Positions 12,601 to 26,049 of a stretch of DNA of 64,000 bases are shown here, piece by piece. A model generated the notes under the pieces. That model searched no databases, was not told where the DNA came from, and was given only the letters and a program-made list of their open reading frames with translations. The position numbers and the translations under genes are program-made. The stretch is from Brachycybe producta (taxonomy: Eukaryota; Arthropoda; Diplopoda; Playtdesmida; Andrognathidae), in assembly GCA_036925085.1 (NCBI GenBank), contig JAUPFP010000055.1:930001-994000 (forward strand), written 5' to 3'. Position 1 is the stretch's first letter; every line of letters starts with the position of its first letter.

Positions 12601-14457
12601 TAATTTTTGTAGAATGGAGCTGTTAGATGCATTGCATTCCTTGTACAATCAGGAATGCATTGATGTCTTCAATTCCGGTGTGCACTGCAAGATTCAAAAG
12701 TTACACCCGTTCAAAGTAGGCATCATTGAAGTGTCTAAGCTTTCTTATGGATTTGTAACTTCTAAAATTCATTGCAAATGAACTAATTGATGTAGAATGA
12801 AGCTGTTAGATTCATTGCATTCCTTGGACATTCAGGAATGCAGGAATGTCTTCAAATCTGGTGTGCTCTGCAAGCTTCAAAATTTACACCTGTTCAAAGT
12901 AGGCATCATTGAAGTGTCTAAGCTTGCTCATGGATTTGTAAATTCTAAAATTCACTGCAAATGAAGTAATTCATGTAAAATGAAGTTGTTAGATGCAATG
13001 CATTCCTTGTACAATCAGGAATGCAGGGATGTCTACAATTCCGGTGTGCACTGCAAGATTCAAAAGTTACACCCGTTCAAAGTAGGCATCATTGAAGTGT
13101 CTAAGCTTGCTCAAAGATTTGTTAATTCTAAAATTCATTGCAAAAAAACTAATTTTTGTAGAATGGAGCTGTTATATGCATTGCATTCCTTGTACAATCA
13201 GGAATGCATTGATGTCTTCAATTCCGGTGTGCACTGCAAGATTCAAAAGTTACACCCGTTCAAAGTAGGCATCATTGAAGTGTCTAAGCTTGCAAATGGA
13301 TGTGTAAATTCTAAAATTTATTGCAAATGAACTAATTGATGTAGAATGAAGCTGTTAGATGCATTGCATTCCTTGAACATTCAGGAATGCAGGGATGTCT
13401 TCAATTCCGGTGTGCACTGCATGCTTCAAAAATTACCAGTTATTTCATTTTTTGCCATTTTTTGAAAAACTTCCAATATGGGTACTTATGAAAAAATGTC
13501 ATTTTTTGACAATTTTTACTAATTTTTGTAGAATGGAGCTGTTAAATGCATTGCATTCCTTGTACAATCAGGAGTGCAGGGATGTCTTCAATTCCGGTGT
13601 GCACTGCAAGATTCAAAAGTTACACCCGTTCAAAGTAGGCGTCATTGAAGTGTCTAAGCTTGCTCATGGATTTGTAACTTCTAAAATTCATTGCAAATGA
13701 TCTAATTGTTGTAGAATGAAGTTGTTAGATTCAATACATTCCTTGGACATTCAGGAATGCAGGGATGTTTTCAATTCCGGTGTGCACTGCATGCTTCAAA
13801 AGTTACACCAGTTATTTCATTTTTTGCCATTTTTTGAAAAACTTCCAATACGGGTACTTATAAAAAATTGTCATTTTTTGACATTTTTTAGTAATTTTTG
13901 TAGAATGGAGCTGTTAGATGCATTGCATTCCTTGTACAATCAGGAATGCATTGATGTCTTCAATTCCGGTGTGCACTGCAAGATTCAAAAGTTACACCCG
14001 TTCAAAGTAGGCATCATTGAAGTGTCTAAGCTTGCTCATGGATTTGTAAAATCTAAAACTCATTGCAAATGAACTAATTGATGTAGAATGAAGCTGTTAG
14101 ATGCAATGCATTCCTTGGACATTCAGGAATGCATGGATGTCTTCAATTCTGGTGTGAACTGCAAGCTTCAAAAGTTACACCCGTTCAAAGTAGGCATCAT
14201 TGAAGTGTCTAAGCTTGCTCATGGATTTGTAACTTCTAAAATTCATTGCAAATGATCTAATTGTTGTAGAATGAAGTTGTTAGATTCATTGCATTCCTTG
14301 GACATTCAGGAATGCAGGGATGTTTTCAATTCCGGTGTGCACTGCATGCTTCAAAAGTTACACCAGTTATTTCATTTTTTGCCTTTTTTTGAAAAACTTC
14401 CAATATGGGTACTTATGAAAAAATGTCATTTTTTGACAATTTTTACTAATTTTTGTA
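9657..14457 (+). repeat. 4801-bp 26-mer HOR, copy 1
   Basis: Twenty-six monomers counted from 9657 to 14457. Every landmark recurs 4801 bp later in copy 2, including the AAATGTTACACC variant near 9743, the 187-bp unit at 13344, the CAAAAAAACTAATTTTTG junction at 13141 and the ACGGGTACTTATAAAA form near 13850. Only a handful of single-base differences were seen. The left boundary lies within the B-type tail just before 9657. Confidence 0.88.
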
Positions 14458-17400
14458 GAATGGAGCTGTTAGATGCATTGCATTCATTGTACAATCAGGA
14501 ATGCATTGATGTCTTCAATTCCGGTGTGCACTGCAAGATTCAAATGTTACACCCGTTCAAAGTAGGCATCATTGAAGTGTCTAAGCTTGCTTATGGATTT
14601 GTAACTTCTAAAATTCATTGCAAATGAACTAATTGATGTAGAATGAAGCTGTTAGATTCATTGCATTCCTTGGACATTCAGGAATGCAGGAATGTCTTCA
14701 ATTCTGGTGTGCTCTGCAAGCTTCAAAATTTACACCTGTTCAAAGTAGGCATCATTGAAGTGTCTAAGCTTGCTCATGGATTTGTAACTTCTAAAACTCA
14801 TTGCAAATGATCTAATTGTTGTAGAATGAAGTTGTTATATCCATTGCATTCCTTGGACATTCAGGAATGCAGGGATGTCTTCAATTCCGGTGTGCGCTGA
14901 AAGATTCAAAAGTTACACCCGTTCAAAGTAGGCATCATTGAAGTGTCTAAGCTTGCTCATGGATTTGTCAAATCTAAAACTCATTGCAAATGAACTAATT
15001 GATGTACAATGAAGCTGTTAGATGCAATGCATTCCTTGGACATTCAGAAATGCATGGATGTCTTCAATTCCGGTGTGCACTGCAAGCTTCAAAAGTTACA
15101 CCCGTTCAAAGTAGGCATCATTGAAGTGTCTAAGCTTGCTCATGGATTTGTAACTTCTAAAATTCACTGCAAATGAAGTAATTGATGTAGAATGAAGCTG
15201 TTAGATTCATTGCATTTTTTGGACATTCAGGAATGCAGGGATGTCTTCAATTCCGGTGTGCACTGCATGCTTCAAAAGTTACACCAGTTATTTCATTTTT
15301 TGCCATTTTTTGAAAAACTTCTAATATGGGGTACTTATGAAAAAATGTCATTTTTTGACAATTTTTACTAATTTTTGTAGAATGGAGCTGTTAGATGCAT
15401 TGCATTCATTGTACAATCAGGAATGCATTGATGTCTTCAATTCCGGTGTGCACTGCAAGATTCAAAAGTTACACCCGTTCAAAGTAGGCATCATTGAAGT
15501 GTCTAAGCTTGCTTATGGATTTGTAACTTCTAAAATTCATTGCAAATGAACTAATTGATGTAGAAAGAAGCTGTTAGATTCATTGCATTCCTTGGACATT
15601 CAGGAATGCAGGAATGTCTTCAATTCTGGTGTGCTCTGCAAGCTTCAAAATTTACACCCGTTCAAAGTAGGCATCATTGAAGTGTCTAAGCTTGCTCATG
15701 GATTTGTAACTTCTAAAATTCACTGCAAATGAAGTAATTGATGTAGAATGAAGCTGTTAGATTCATTGCATTTTTTGGACATTCAGGAATGCAGGGATGT
15801 CTTCAATTCCGGTGTGCACTGCATGCTTCAAAAGTTACACCAGTTATTTCATTTTTTGCCATTTTTTGAAAAACTTCTAATATGGGGTACTTATGAAAAA
15901 ATGTCATTTTTTGACAATTTTTACTAATTTTTGTAGAATGGAGCTGTTAGATGCATTGCATTCATTGTACAATCAGGAATGCATTGATGTCTTCAATTCC
16001 GGTGTGCACTGCAAGATTCAAAAGTTACACCCGTTCAAAGTAGGCATCATTGAAGTGTCTAAGCTTGCTTATGGATTTGTAACTTCTAAAATTCATTGCA
16101 AATGAACTAATTGATGTAGAATGAAGCTGTTAGATTCATTGCATTCCTTGGACATTCAGGAATGCAGGAATGTCTTCAATTCTGGTGTGCTCTGCAAGCT
16201 TCAAAATTTACACCCGTTCAAAGTAGGCATCATTGAAGTGTCTAAGCTTGCTCATGGATTTGTAACTTCTAAAATTCACTGCAAATGAAGTAATTGATGT
16301 AGAATGAAGCTGTTAGATTCATTGCATTTCTTGGACATTCAGGAATGCAGGGATGTCTTCAATTCCGGTGTGCACTGCATGCTTCAAAAGTTACACCAGT
16401 TATTTCATTTTTTGCCATTTTTTGAAAAACTTCTAATATGGGGTACTTATGAAAAAATGTCATTTTTTGACAATTTTTACTAATTTTTGTAGAATGGAGC
16501 TGTTAGATGCATTGCATTCATTGTACAATCAGGAATGCATTGATGTCTTCAATTCCGGTGTGCACTGCAAGATTCAAAAGTTACACCCGTTCAAAGTAGG
16601 CATCATTGAAGTGTCTAAGCTTGCTTATGGATTTGTAACTTCTAAAATTCATTGCAAATGAACTAATTGATGTAGAATGAAGCTGTTAGATTCATTGCAT
16701 TCCTTGGACATTCAGGAATGCAGGAATGTCTTCAATTCTGGTGTGCTCTGCAAGCTTCAAAATTTACACCTGTTCAAAGTAGGCATCATTGAAGTGTCTA
16801 AGCTTGCTCATGGATTTGTAACTTCTAAAACTCATTGCAAATGATCTAATTGTTGTAGAATGAAGTTGTTATATCCATTGCATTCCTTGGACATTCAGGA
16901 ATGCAGGGATGTCTTCAATTCCGGTGTGCGCTGAAAGATTCAAAAGTTACACCCGTTCAAAGTAGGCATCATTGAAGTGTCTAAGCTTGCTCATGGATTT
17001 GTCAAATCTAAAACTCATTGCAAATGAACTAATTGATGTAGAATGAAGCTGTTAGATGCAATGCATTCCTTGGACATTCAGAAATGCATGGATGTCTTCA
17101 ATTCCGGTGTGCACTGCAAGCTTCAAAAGTTACACCCGTTCAAAGTAGGCATCATTGAAGTGTCTAAGCTTGCTCATGGATTTGTAACTTCTAAAATTCA
17201 TTGCAAATGATCTAATTGTTGTAGAATGAAGTTGTTAGATTCATTGCATTCCTTGGACATTCAGGAATGCAGGGATGTTTTCAATTCCGGTGTGCACTGC
17301 ATGCTTCAAAAGTTACACCAGTTATTTCATTTTTTGCCTTTTTTTCAAAAACTTCCAATATGGGTACTTATGAAAAAATGTCATTTTTTGACAATTTTTA

Positions 17401-19258
17401 CTAATTTTTGTAGAATGGAGCTGTTAGATGCATTGCATTCCTTGTACAATCAGGAATGCATTGATGTCTTCAATTCCGGTGTGCACTGCAAGATTCAAAA
17501 GTTACACCCGTTCAAAGTAGGCATCATTGAAGTGTCTAAGCTTTCTTATGGATTTGTAACTTCTAAAATTCATTGCAAATGAACTAATTGATGTAGAATG
17601 AAGCTGTTAGATTCATTGCATTCCTTGGACATTCAGGAATGCAGGAATGTCTTCAAATCTGGTGTGCTCTGCAAGCTTCAAAATTTACACCTGTTCAAAG
17701 TAGGCATCATTGAAGTGTCTAAGCTTGCTCATGGATTTGTAAATTCTAAAATTCACTGCAAATGAAGTAATTCATGTAAAATGAAGTTGTTAGATGCAAT
17801 GCATTCCTTGTACAATCAGGAATGCAGGGATGTCTACAATTCCGGTGTGCACTGCAAGATTCAAAAGTTACACCCGTTCAAAGTAGGCATCATTGAAGTG
17901 TCTAAGCTTGCTCAAAGATTTGTTAATTCTAAAATTCATTGCAAAAAAACTAATTTTTGTAGAATGGAGCTGTTATATGCATTGCATTCCTTGTACAATC
18001 AGGAATGCATTGATGTCTTCAATTCCGGTGTGCACTGCAAGATTCAAAAGTTACACCCGTTCAAAGTAGGCATCATTGAAGTGTCTAAGCTTGCAAATGG
18101 ATGTGTAAATTCTAAAATTTATTGCAAATGAACTAATTGATGTAGAATGAAGCTGTTAGATGCATTGCATTCCTTGAACATTCAGGAATGCAGGGATGTC
18201 TTCAATTCCGGTGTGCACTGCATGCTTCAAAAATTACCAGTTATTTCATTTTTTGCCATTTTTTGAAAAACTTCCAATATGGGTACTTATGAAAAAATGT
18301 CATTTTTTGACAATTTTTACTAATTTTTGTAGAATGGAGCTGTTAAATGCATTGCATTCCTTGTACAATCAGGAGTGCAGGGATGTCTTCAATTCCGGTG
18401 TGCACTGCAAGATTCAAAAGTTACACCCGTTCAAAGTAGGCGTCATTGAAGTGTCTAAGCTTGCTCATGGATTTGTAACTTCTAAAATTCATTGCAAATG
18501 ATCTAATTGTTGTAGAATGAAGTTGTTAGATTCAATACATTCCTTGGACATTCAGGAATGCAGGGATGTTTTCAATTCCGGTGTGCACTGCATGCTTCAA
18601 AAGTTACACCAGTTATTTCATTTTTTGCCATTTTTTGAAAAACTTCCAATACGGGTACTTATAAAAAATTGTCATTTTTTGACATTTTTTAGTAATTTTT
18701 GTAGAATGGAGCTGTTAGATGCATTGCATTCCTTGTACAATCAGGAATGCATTGATGTCTTCAATTCCGGTGTGCACTGCAAGATTCAAAAGTTACACCC
18801 GTTCAAAGTAGGCATCATTGAAGTGTCTAAGCTTGCTCATGGATTTGTAAAATCTAAAACTCATTGCAAATGAACTAATTGATGTAGAATGAAGCTGTTA
18901 GATGCAATGCATTCCTTGGACATTCAGGAATGCATGGATGTCTTCAATTCTGGTGTGAACTGCAAGCTTCAAAAGTTACACCCGTTCAAAGTAGGCATCA
19001 TTGAAGTGTCTAAGCTTGCTCATGGATTTGTAACTTCTAAAATTCATTGCAAATGATCTAATTGTTGTAGAATGAAGTTGTTAGATTCATTGCATTCCTT
19101 GGACATTCAGGAATGCAGGGATGTTTTCAATTCCGGTGTGCACTGCATGCTTCAAAAGTTACACCAGTTATTTCATTTTTTGCCTTTTTTTGAAAAACTT
19201 CCAATATGGGTACTTATGAAAAAATGTCATTTTTTGACAATTTTTACTAATTTTTGTA
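14458..19258 (+). repeat. 4801-bp 26-mer HOR, copy 2
   Basis: Directly follows copy 1 in tandem. Differences noticed from copy 1 include GATGTACAAT at 15001 against GATGTAGAAT, GCATTCC near 15590 against GCATTTC near 10789, and TCTAAGC near 16981 against TCTAACC near 12180. Homology stops at ~19273, where GATTCATTGC replaces GATGCATTGC. A very recent unequal exchange is the likely origin. Confidence 0.88.
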
Positions 19259-19599
19259 GAATGGAGCTGTTAGATTCATTGCATTCCTTGGACATTCAGG
19301 AATGCAGGAATGTCTTCAATTCTGGTGTGCTCTACAAGCTTCAAAATTTACACCCGTTCAAAGTAGGCATCATTGAAGTGTCTAAGCTTGCTCATGGATT
19401 TGTAACTTCTAAAATTCACTGCAAATGAAGTAATTGATGTAGAATGAAGCTGTTAGATTCATTGCATTTCTTGGACATTCAGGAATGCAGGGATGTCTTC
19501 AATTCCGGTGTGCACTGCATGCTTCAAAAGTTACACCAGTTATTTCATTTTTTGCCATTTTTTGAAAAACTTCTAATATGGGGTACTTATGAAAAAATG

Positions 19600-21260
19600 T
19601 CATTTTTTGACAATTTTTACTAATTTTTGTAGAATGGAGCTGTTAGATGCATTGCATTCTTTGTACAATCAGGAATGCATTGATGTCTTCAATTCCGGTG
19701 TGCACTGCAAGATTCAAAAGTTACACCCGTTCAAAGTAGGCATCATTGAAGTGTCTAAGCTTGCTCATGGATTTGTAACTTCTAAAATTCACTGCAAATG
19801 AAGTAATTGATGTAGAATGAAGCTGTTAGATTCATTGCATTCCTTGGACATTCAGGAATACAGGAATGTCTTCAATTCTGGTGTGCTCTGCAAGCTTCAA
19901 AATTTACACCCGTTCAAAGTAGGCATCATTGAAGTGTCTAAGCTTGCTCATGGATTTGTAACTTCTAAAATTCACTGCAAATGAAGTAATTGATGTAGAA
20001 TGAAGCTGTTAGATTCATTGCATTCCTTGGACATTCAGGAATGCAGGGATGTCTTCAATTTTGGTGTGCACTGCATGGTTCAAAAGTTACACCAGTTATT
20101 TCATTTTTTGCCATTTTTTGAAAAACTTCCAATATGGGTACTTATGAAAAAATTGTCATTTTTTGACATTTTTTAGTAATTTTTGTAGAATGGAGCTGTT
20201 AGATGCATTGCATTCCTTGTACAATCAGGAATGCATTGATGTCTTCAATTCCGGTGTGCACTGCAAGATTCAAAAGTTACACCCGTTCAAAGTAGGCATC
20301 ATTGAAGTGTCTAAGCTTGCTCATGGATTTGTAATTTCTAAAATTCATTGCAAATGATCTAATTGTTGTAGAATGAAGTTGTTAGATCCATTGCATTCCT
20401 TGGACATTCAGGAATGCAGGGATGTCTTCAATTCCGGTGTGCACTGAAAGATTCAAAAGTTACACCCGTTCAAAGTAGGCATCATTGAAGTGTCTAAGCT
20501 TGCTCATGGATTTGTAAAATCTAAAACTCATTGCAAATGAACTAATTGATGTAGAATGAAGCTGTTAGATGCAATGCATTCCTTGGACATTCAGGAATGC
20601 ATGAATGTCTTCAATTCCGGTGTGCACTGCAAGCTTCAAAAGTTACACCCGTTCAAAGTAGGCATCATTGAAGTGTCTAAGCTTGCTCATGGATTTGTAA
20701 CTTCTAAAATTCACTGCAAATGAAGTAATTGATGTAGAATGAAGCTGTTAGATTCATTGCATTTCTTGGACATTCAGGAATGCAGGGATGTCTTCAATTC
20801 CGGTGTGCACTGCATGCTTCAAAAGTTACACCAGTTATTTCATTTTTTGCCATTTTTTTGAAAAACTTCTAATATGGGGTACTTATGAAAAAATGTCATT
20901 TTTTGACAATTTTTACTAATTTTTGTAGAATGGAGCTGTTAGATGCATTGCATTCATTGTACAATCAGGAATGCATTGATGTCTTCAATTCCGGTGTGCA
21001 CTGCAAGATTCAAAAGTAACACCCGTTCAAAGTAGGCATCATTGAAGTGTCTAAGCTTGCTTATGGATTTGTAACTTCTAAAATTCATTGCAAATGAACT
21101 AATTGATGTAGAATGAAGCTGTTAGATTCATTGCATTCCTTGGACATTCAGGAAAGCAGGAATGTCTTCAATTCTGGTGTGCTCTGCAAGCTTCAAAATT
21201 TACACCTGTTCAAAGTAGGCATCATTGAAGTGTCTAAGCTTGCTCATGGATTTGTAACTT
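19600..21260 (+). repeat. HOR block repeated at 21.8-23.85 kb
   Basis: Units of this block recur 2217 bp downstream (the B-type TGTCATTTTTTGACATTTTT form near 20155 pairs with one near 22372). From about 20737 the offset is 2589 bp, because an extra 372-bp dimer (about 22954-23325) lies inside the second copy. The rare AAAAGTAACACCC variant (near 21012 and 23603) and GGAAAGCAGGAATG (near 21153 and 23742) mark the pair. Limits are approximate. Confidence 0.75.
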
Positions 21261-24200
21261 CTAAAAATCATTGCAAATGATCTAATTGTTGTAGAATGAA
21301 GTTGTTATATTCATTGCATTCCTTGGACATTCAGAAATGCAGGGATGTCTTCAATTCCGGTGTGCACTGAAAGATTCAAAAGTTACACCCGTTCAAAGTA
21401 GGCATCATTGAAGTGTCTAAGCTTGCTCATGGATTTGTAAAATCTAAAACTCATTGCAAATGAACTAATTGATGTAGAATGAAGCTGTTAGATGCAATGC
21501 ATTCCTTAGACATTCAGAAATGCATGGATGTCTTCAATTCCGGTGTGCACTGCAAGCTTCAAAAGTTACACCCGTTCAAAGTAGGCATCATTGAAGTGTC
21601 TAATCTTGCACATGGATTTGTAACTTCTAAAATTCATTGCAAATGATCTAATTGTTGTAGAATGAAGTTGTTAGATTCATTGCATTCCTTGGACATTCAG
21701 GAATGCAGGGATGTTTTCAATTCCGGTGTGCACTGCATGCTTCAAAAGTTACACCAGTTATTTCATTTTTTGCCTTTTTTTGAAAAACTTCCAATATGGG
21801 TACTTATGAAAAAATGTCATTTTTTGACAATTTTTACTAATTTTTGTAGAATGGAGCTGTTAGATGCATTGCATTCTTTGTACAATCAGGAATGCATTGA
21901 TGTCTTCAATTCCGGTGTGCACTGCAAGATTCAAAAGTTACACCCGTTCAAAGTAGGCATCATTGAAGTGTCTAAGCTTGCTCATGGATTTGTAACTTCT
22001 AAAATTCACTGCAAATGAAGTAATTGATGTAGAATGAAGCTGTTAGATTCATTGCATTCCTTGGACATTCAGGAATGCAGGAATGTCTTCAATTCTGGTG
22101 TGCTCTGCAAGCTTCAAAATTTACACCCGTTCAAAGTAGGCATCATTGAAGTGTCTAAGCTTGCTCATGGATTTGTAACTTCTAAAATTCACTGCAAATG
22201 AAGTAATTGATGTAGAATGAAGCTGTTAGATTCATTGCATTCCTTGGACATTCAGGAATGCAGGGATGTCTTCAATTTTGGTGTGCACTGCATGGTTCAA
22301 AAGTTACACCAGTTATTTCATTTTTTGCCATTTTTTGAAAAACTTCCAATATGGGTACTTATGAAAAAATTGTCATTTTTTGACATTTTTAAGTAATTTT
22401 TGTAGAATGGAGCTGTTAGATGCATTGCATTCCTTGTACAATCAGGAATGCATTGATGTCTTCAATTCCGGTGTGCACTGCAAGATTCAAAAGTTACACC
22501 CGTTCAAAGTAGGCATCATTGAAGTGTCTAAGCTTGCTCATGGATTTGTAATTTCTAAAATTCATTGCAAATGATCTAATTGTTGTAGAATGAAGTTGTT
22601 AGATCCATTGCATTCCTTGGACATTCAGGAATGCAGGGATGTCTTCAATTCCGGTGTGCACTGAAAGATTCAAAAGTTACACCCGTTCAAAGTAGGCATC
22701 ATTGAAGTGTCTAAGCTTGCTCATGGATTTGTAAAATCTAAAACTCATTGCAAATGAACTAATTGATGTAGAATGAAGCTGTTAGATGCAATGCATTCCT
22801 TGGACATTCAGGAATGCATGAATGTCTTCAATTCCGGTGTGCACTGCAAGCTTCAAAAGTTACACCCGTTCAAAGTAGGCATCATTGAAGTGTCTAAGCT
22901 TGCTCATGGATTTGTAACTTCTAAAATTCACTGCAAATGAAGTAATTGATGTAGAATGAAGCTGTTAGATTCATTGCATTTCTTGGACTTTCAGGAATGC
23001 AGGGATGTCTTCACTTCCGGTGTGCACTGCATGCTTCAAAAGTTACACCAGTTATTTCATTTTTTGCCTTTTTTTGAAAAACTTCCAATATGGGTACTTA
23101 TGAAAAAATGTCATTTTTTGACAATTTTTACTAATTTTTGTAGAATGGAGCTGTTAGATGCATTGCATTCCTTGGACATTCAGGAATGCAGGAATGTCTT
23201 CAATTCTGGTGTGCTCTGCAAGCTTCAAAATTTACACCCATTCAAAGTAGGCATCATTGAAGTGTCTAAGCTTGCTCATGGATTTGTAACTTCTAAAATT
23301 CACTGCAAATGAAGTAATTGATGTAGAATGAAGCTGTTAGATTCATTGCATTTCTTGGACATTCAGGAATGCAGGGATGTCTTCAATTCCGGTGTGCACT
23401 GCATGCTTCAAAAGTTACACCAGTTATTTCATTTTTTGCCATTTTTTTGAAAAACTTCTAATATGGGGTACTTATGAAAAAATGTCATTTTTTGACAATT
23501 TTTACTAATTTTTGTAGAATGGAGCTGTTAGATGCATTGCATTCATTGTACAATCAGGAATGCATTGATGTCTTCAATTCCGGTGTGCACTGCAAGATTC
23601 AAAAGTAACACCCGTTCAAAGTAGGCATCATTGAAGTGTCTAAGCTTGCTTATGGATTTGTAACTTCTAAAATTCATTGCAAATGAACTAATTGATGAAG
23701 AATGAAGCTGTTAGATTCATTGCATTCCTTGGACATTCAGGAAAGCAGGAATGTCTTCAATTCTGGTGTGCTCTGCAAGCTTCAAAATTTACACCTGTTC
23801 AAAGTAGGCATCATTGAAGTGTCTAAGCTTGCTCATGGATTTGTAACTTCTAAAATTCATTGCAAATGATCTAATTGTTGTAGAATGAAGTTGTTAGATG
23901 CAATGCATTCCTTGGACATTCAGGAATGCAGTAATGTCTTCAATTCCGGTGTGCACTGCATGCTTTAAAAGTTACACCAGTTATTTCATTTTTTGCCATT
24001 TTTTTGAAAAACTTCCAATATGGGTACTTATGAAAAAATGTCATTTTTTGACAATTTTTACTAACTTTTGTAGAATGGAGTTGTTAAATGCACTGCATTC
24101 CTTGTACAATCAGGAATGCAGGGATGTCTTCAATTCCGGTGTGCACTGCAAGATTCAAAAGTTACACCCGTCCAAAGTAGGAATCATTGAAGTGTCTAAG

Positions 24201-26049
24201 CTTGCTCATGGATTTGTAACTTCTAAAATTCATTGCAAATGATCTAATTGTTGTAGAATGAAGTTGTTAGATTTATTGCATTCCTTGGACATTCAGGAAT
24301 GCAGTAATGTCTTCAATTCCGGTGTGCACTGCATGCTTTAAAAGTTACACCAGTTATTTCATTTTTTGCCATTTTTTTGAAAAACTTCCAATATGGGTAC
24401 TTATGAAAAAATGTCATTTTTTGACAATTTTTAGTAATTTTTGTAGAATGGAGCTGTTAGATGCATTGCATTCCTTCAACAATCAGGAATGCATTGATGT
24501 CTTCAATTCCGGTGTGCACAGCAAGATTCAAAAGTTACACCCGTTCAAAGTAGGCATCATTGAAGTGTCTAAGCTTGCTCATGGATTTGTAACTTCTAAA
24601 ATTCATTGCAAATGATCTAATTGTTGTAGAATGAAGTTGTTAGATTCATTGCATTCCTTGGACATTCAGGAATGCAGGGATGTCTTCAATTCCGGTGTGC
24701 ACTGCATGCTTCAAAAGTTACACCAGTTATATCATTTTTTGCCATTTTTTGAAAAACTTCCAATATGGGTACTTATGAAAAAATGTCATTTTTTGACAAT
24801 TTTTACTAATTTTTGTAGAATGGAGCTGTTAGATGCATTGCATTCCTTGTACAATCAGGAATGCATTGATGTCTTCAATTCCGGTGTGCACTGCAAGATT
24901 CAAAAGTTACACCCGTTCAAAGTAGGCATCATTGAAGTGTCTAAGCTTGCTCATGGATTTGTAACTTCTAAAATTCATTACAAATGAACTAATTGATGTA
25001 GAATGAAGCTGTTAGATTTATTGCATTCCTTGGACATTCAGGAATGCAGCGATGTCTTCAATTCTGGTGTGCTCTGCAAGCTTCAAAATTTACACCCGTT
25101 CAAAGTAGGCATCATTGAAGTGTCTAAGCTTGCTCATGGATTTGTAACTTCTAAAACTCACTGCAAATGAAGTAATTGATGTAGAATGAAGCTGTTAGAT
25201 TCATTGCATTCCTTGGACATTCAGGAATGCAGGGATGTCTTCAATTCCGGTGTGCACTGCATGCTTCAAAAGTTACACCAGTTATTTCATTTTTTGCCAT
25301 TTTTTGAAAAACTTCCAATATGGGTACTTATGAAAAAATGTCATTTTTTGACAATTTTTACTAATTTTTGTAGAATGGAGCTGTTAGATGCATTGCATTC
25401 CTTGTACAATTAGGAATGCATTGATGTCTTCAATTCCGGTGTGCACTGCAAGATTCAAAAGTTACACCCGTTCAAAGTAGGCATCATTGAAGTGTCTAAG
25501 CTTGCTTATGGATTTGTAACTTCTAAAATTCATTGCAAATGAACTAATTGATGTAGAATGAAACTGTTAGATTAATTGCATTCCTTGGACATTCAGGAAT
25601 GCAGGAATGTCTTCAATTCTGGTGTGCTCTGCAAGCTTCAAAATTTACACCTGTTCAAAGTAGGCATCATTGAAGTGTCTAAGCTTGCTCATGGATTTGT
25701 AAATTCTAAAATTCACTGCAAATGAAGTAATTGATGTAGAATGAAGCTGTTAGATTCATTGCATTCCTTGGACATTCAGGAATGCAGGGATGTCTTCAAT
25801 TTCGGTGTGCACTGCATGGTTCAAAAGTTACACCAGTTATTTCATTTTTTGCCATTTTTTGAAAAACTTCCAATATGGGTACTTATGAAAAAATGTCATT
25901 TTTTGACAATTTTTACTAACTTTTGTAGAATGGAGCTGTTAAATGCACTGCATTCCTTGTACAATCAGGAATGCAGGGATGTCTTCAATTCCGGGGTGTG
26001 CACTGCAAGATTCAAAAGTTACACCCGTTCAAAGTAGGCATCATTGAAG

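Larger units (their letters stand above)
1..25550 (+). repeat. Satellite array, left zone (A/B monomers in higher-order repeats)
   Basis: Uninterrupted head-to-tail satellite. The recurring start (GAATGAAGCTG or GAATGGAGCTG) occurs at 41, 224, 407, 597 and so on, giving 183-bp A monomers and 189-190-bp B monomers. B monomers appear roughly every second to fifth unit. All units have the same orientation. This zone is the more homogenised part, with several kilobase-scale blocks repeated almost exactly. No gene is visible: the recurring short ORFs run from monomer to monomer, and some units carry an in-frame TGA in the middle (for example near 1037 and 2698). A centromeric or other heterochromatic location is inferred from the organisation. 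The right limit is approximate and marks the change to a different set of monomer variants. Confidence 0.95.
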
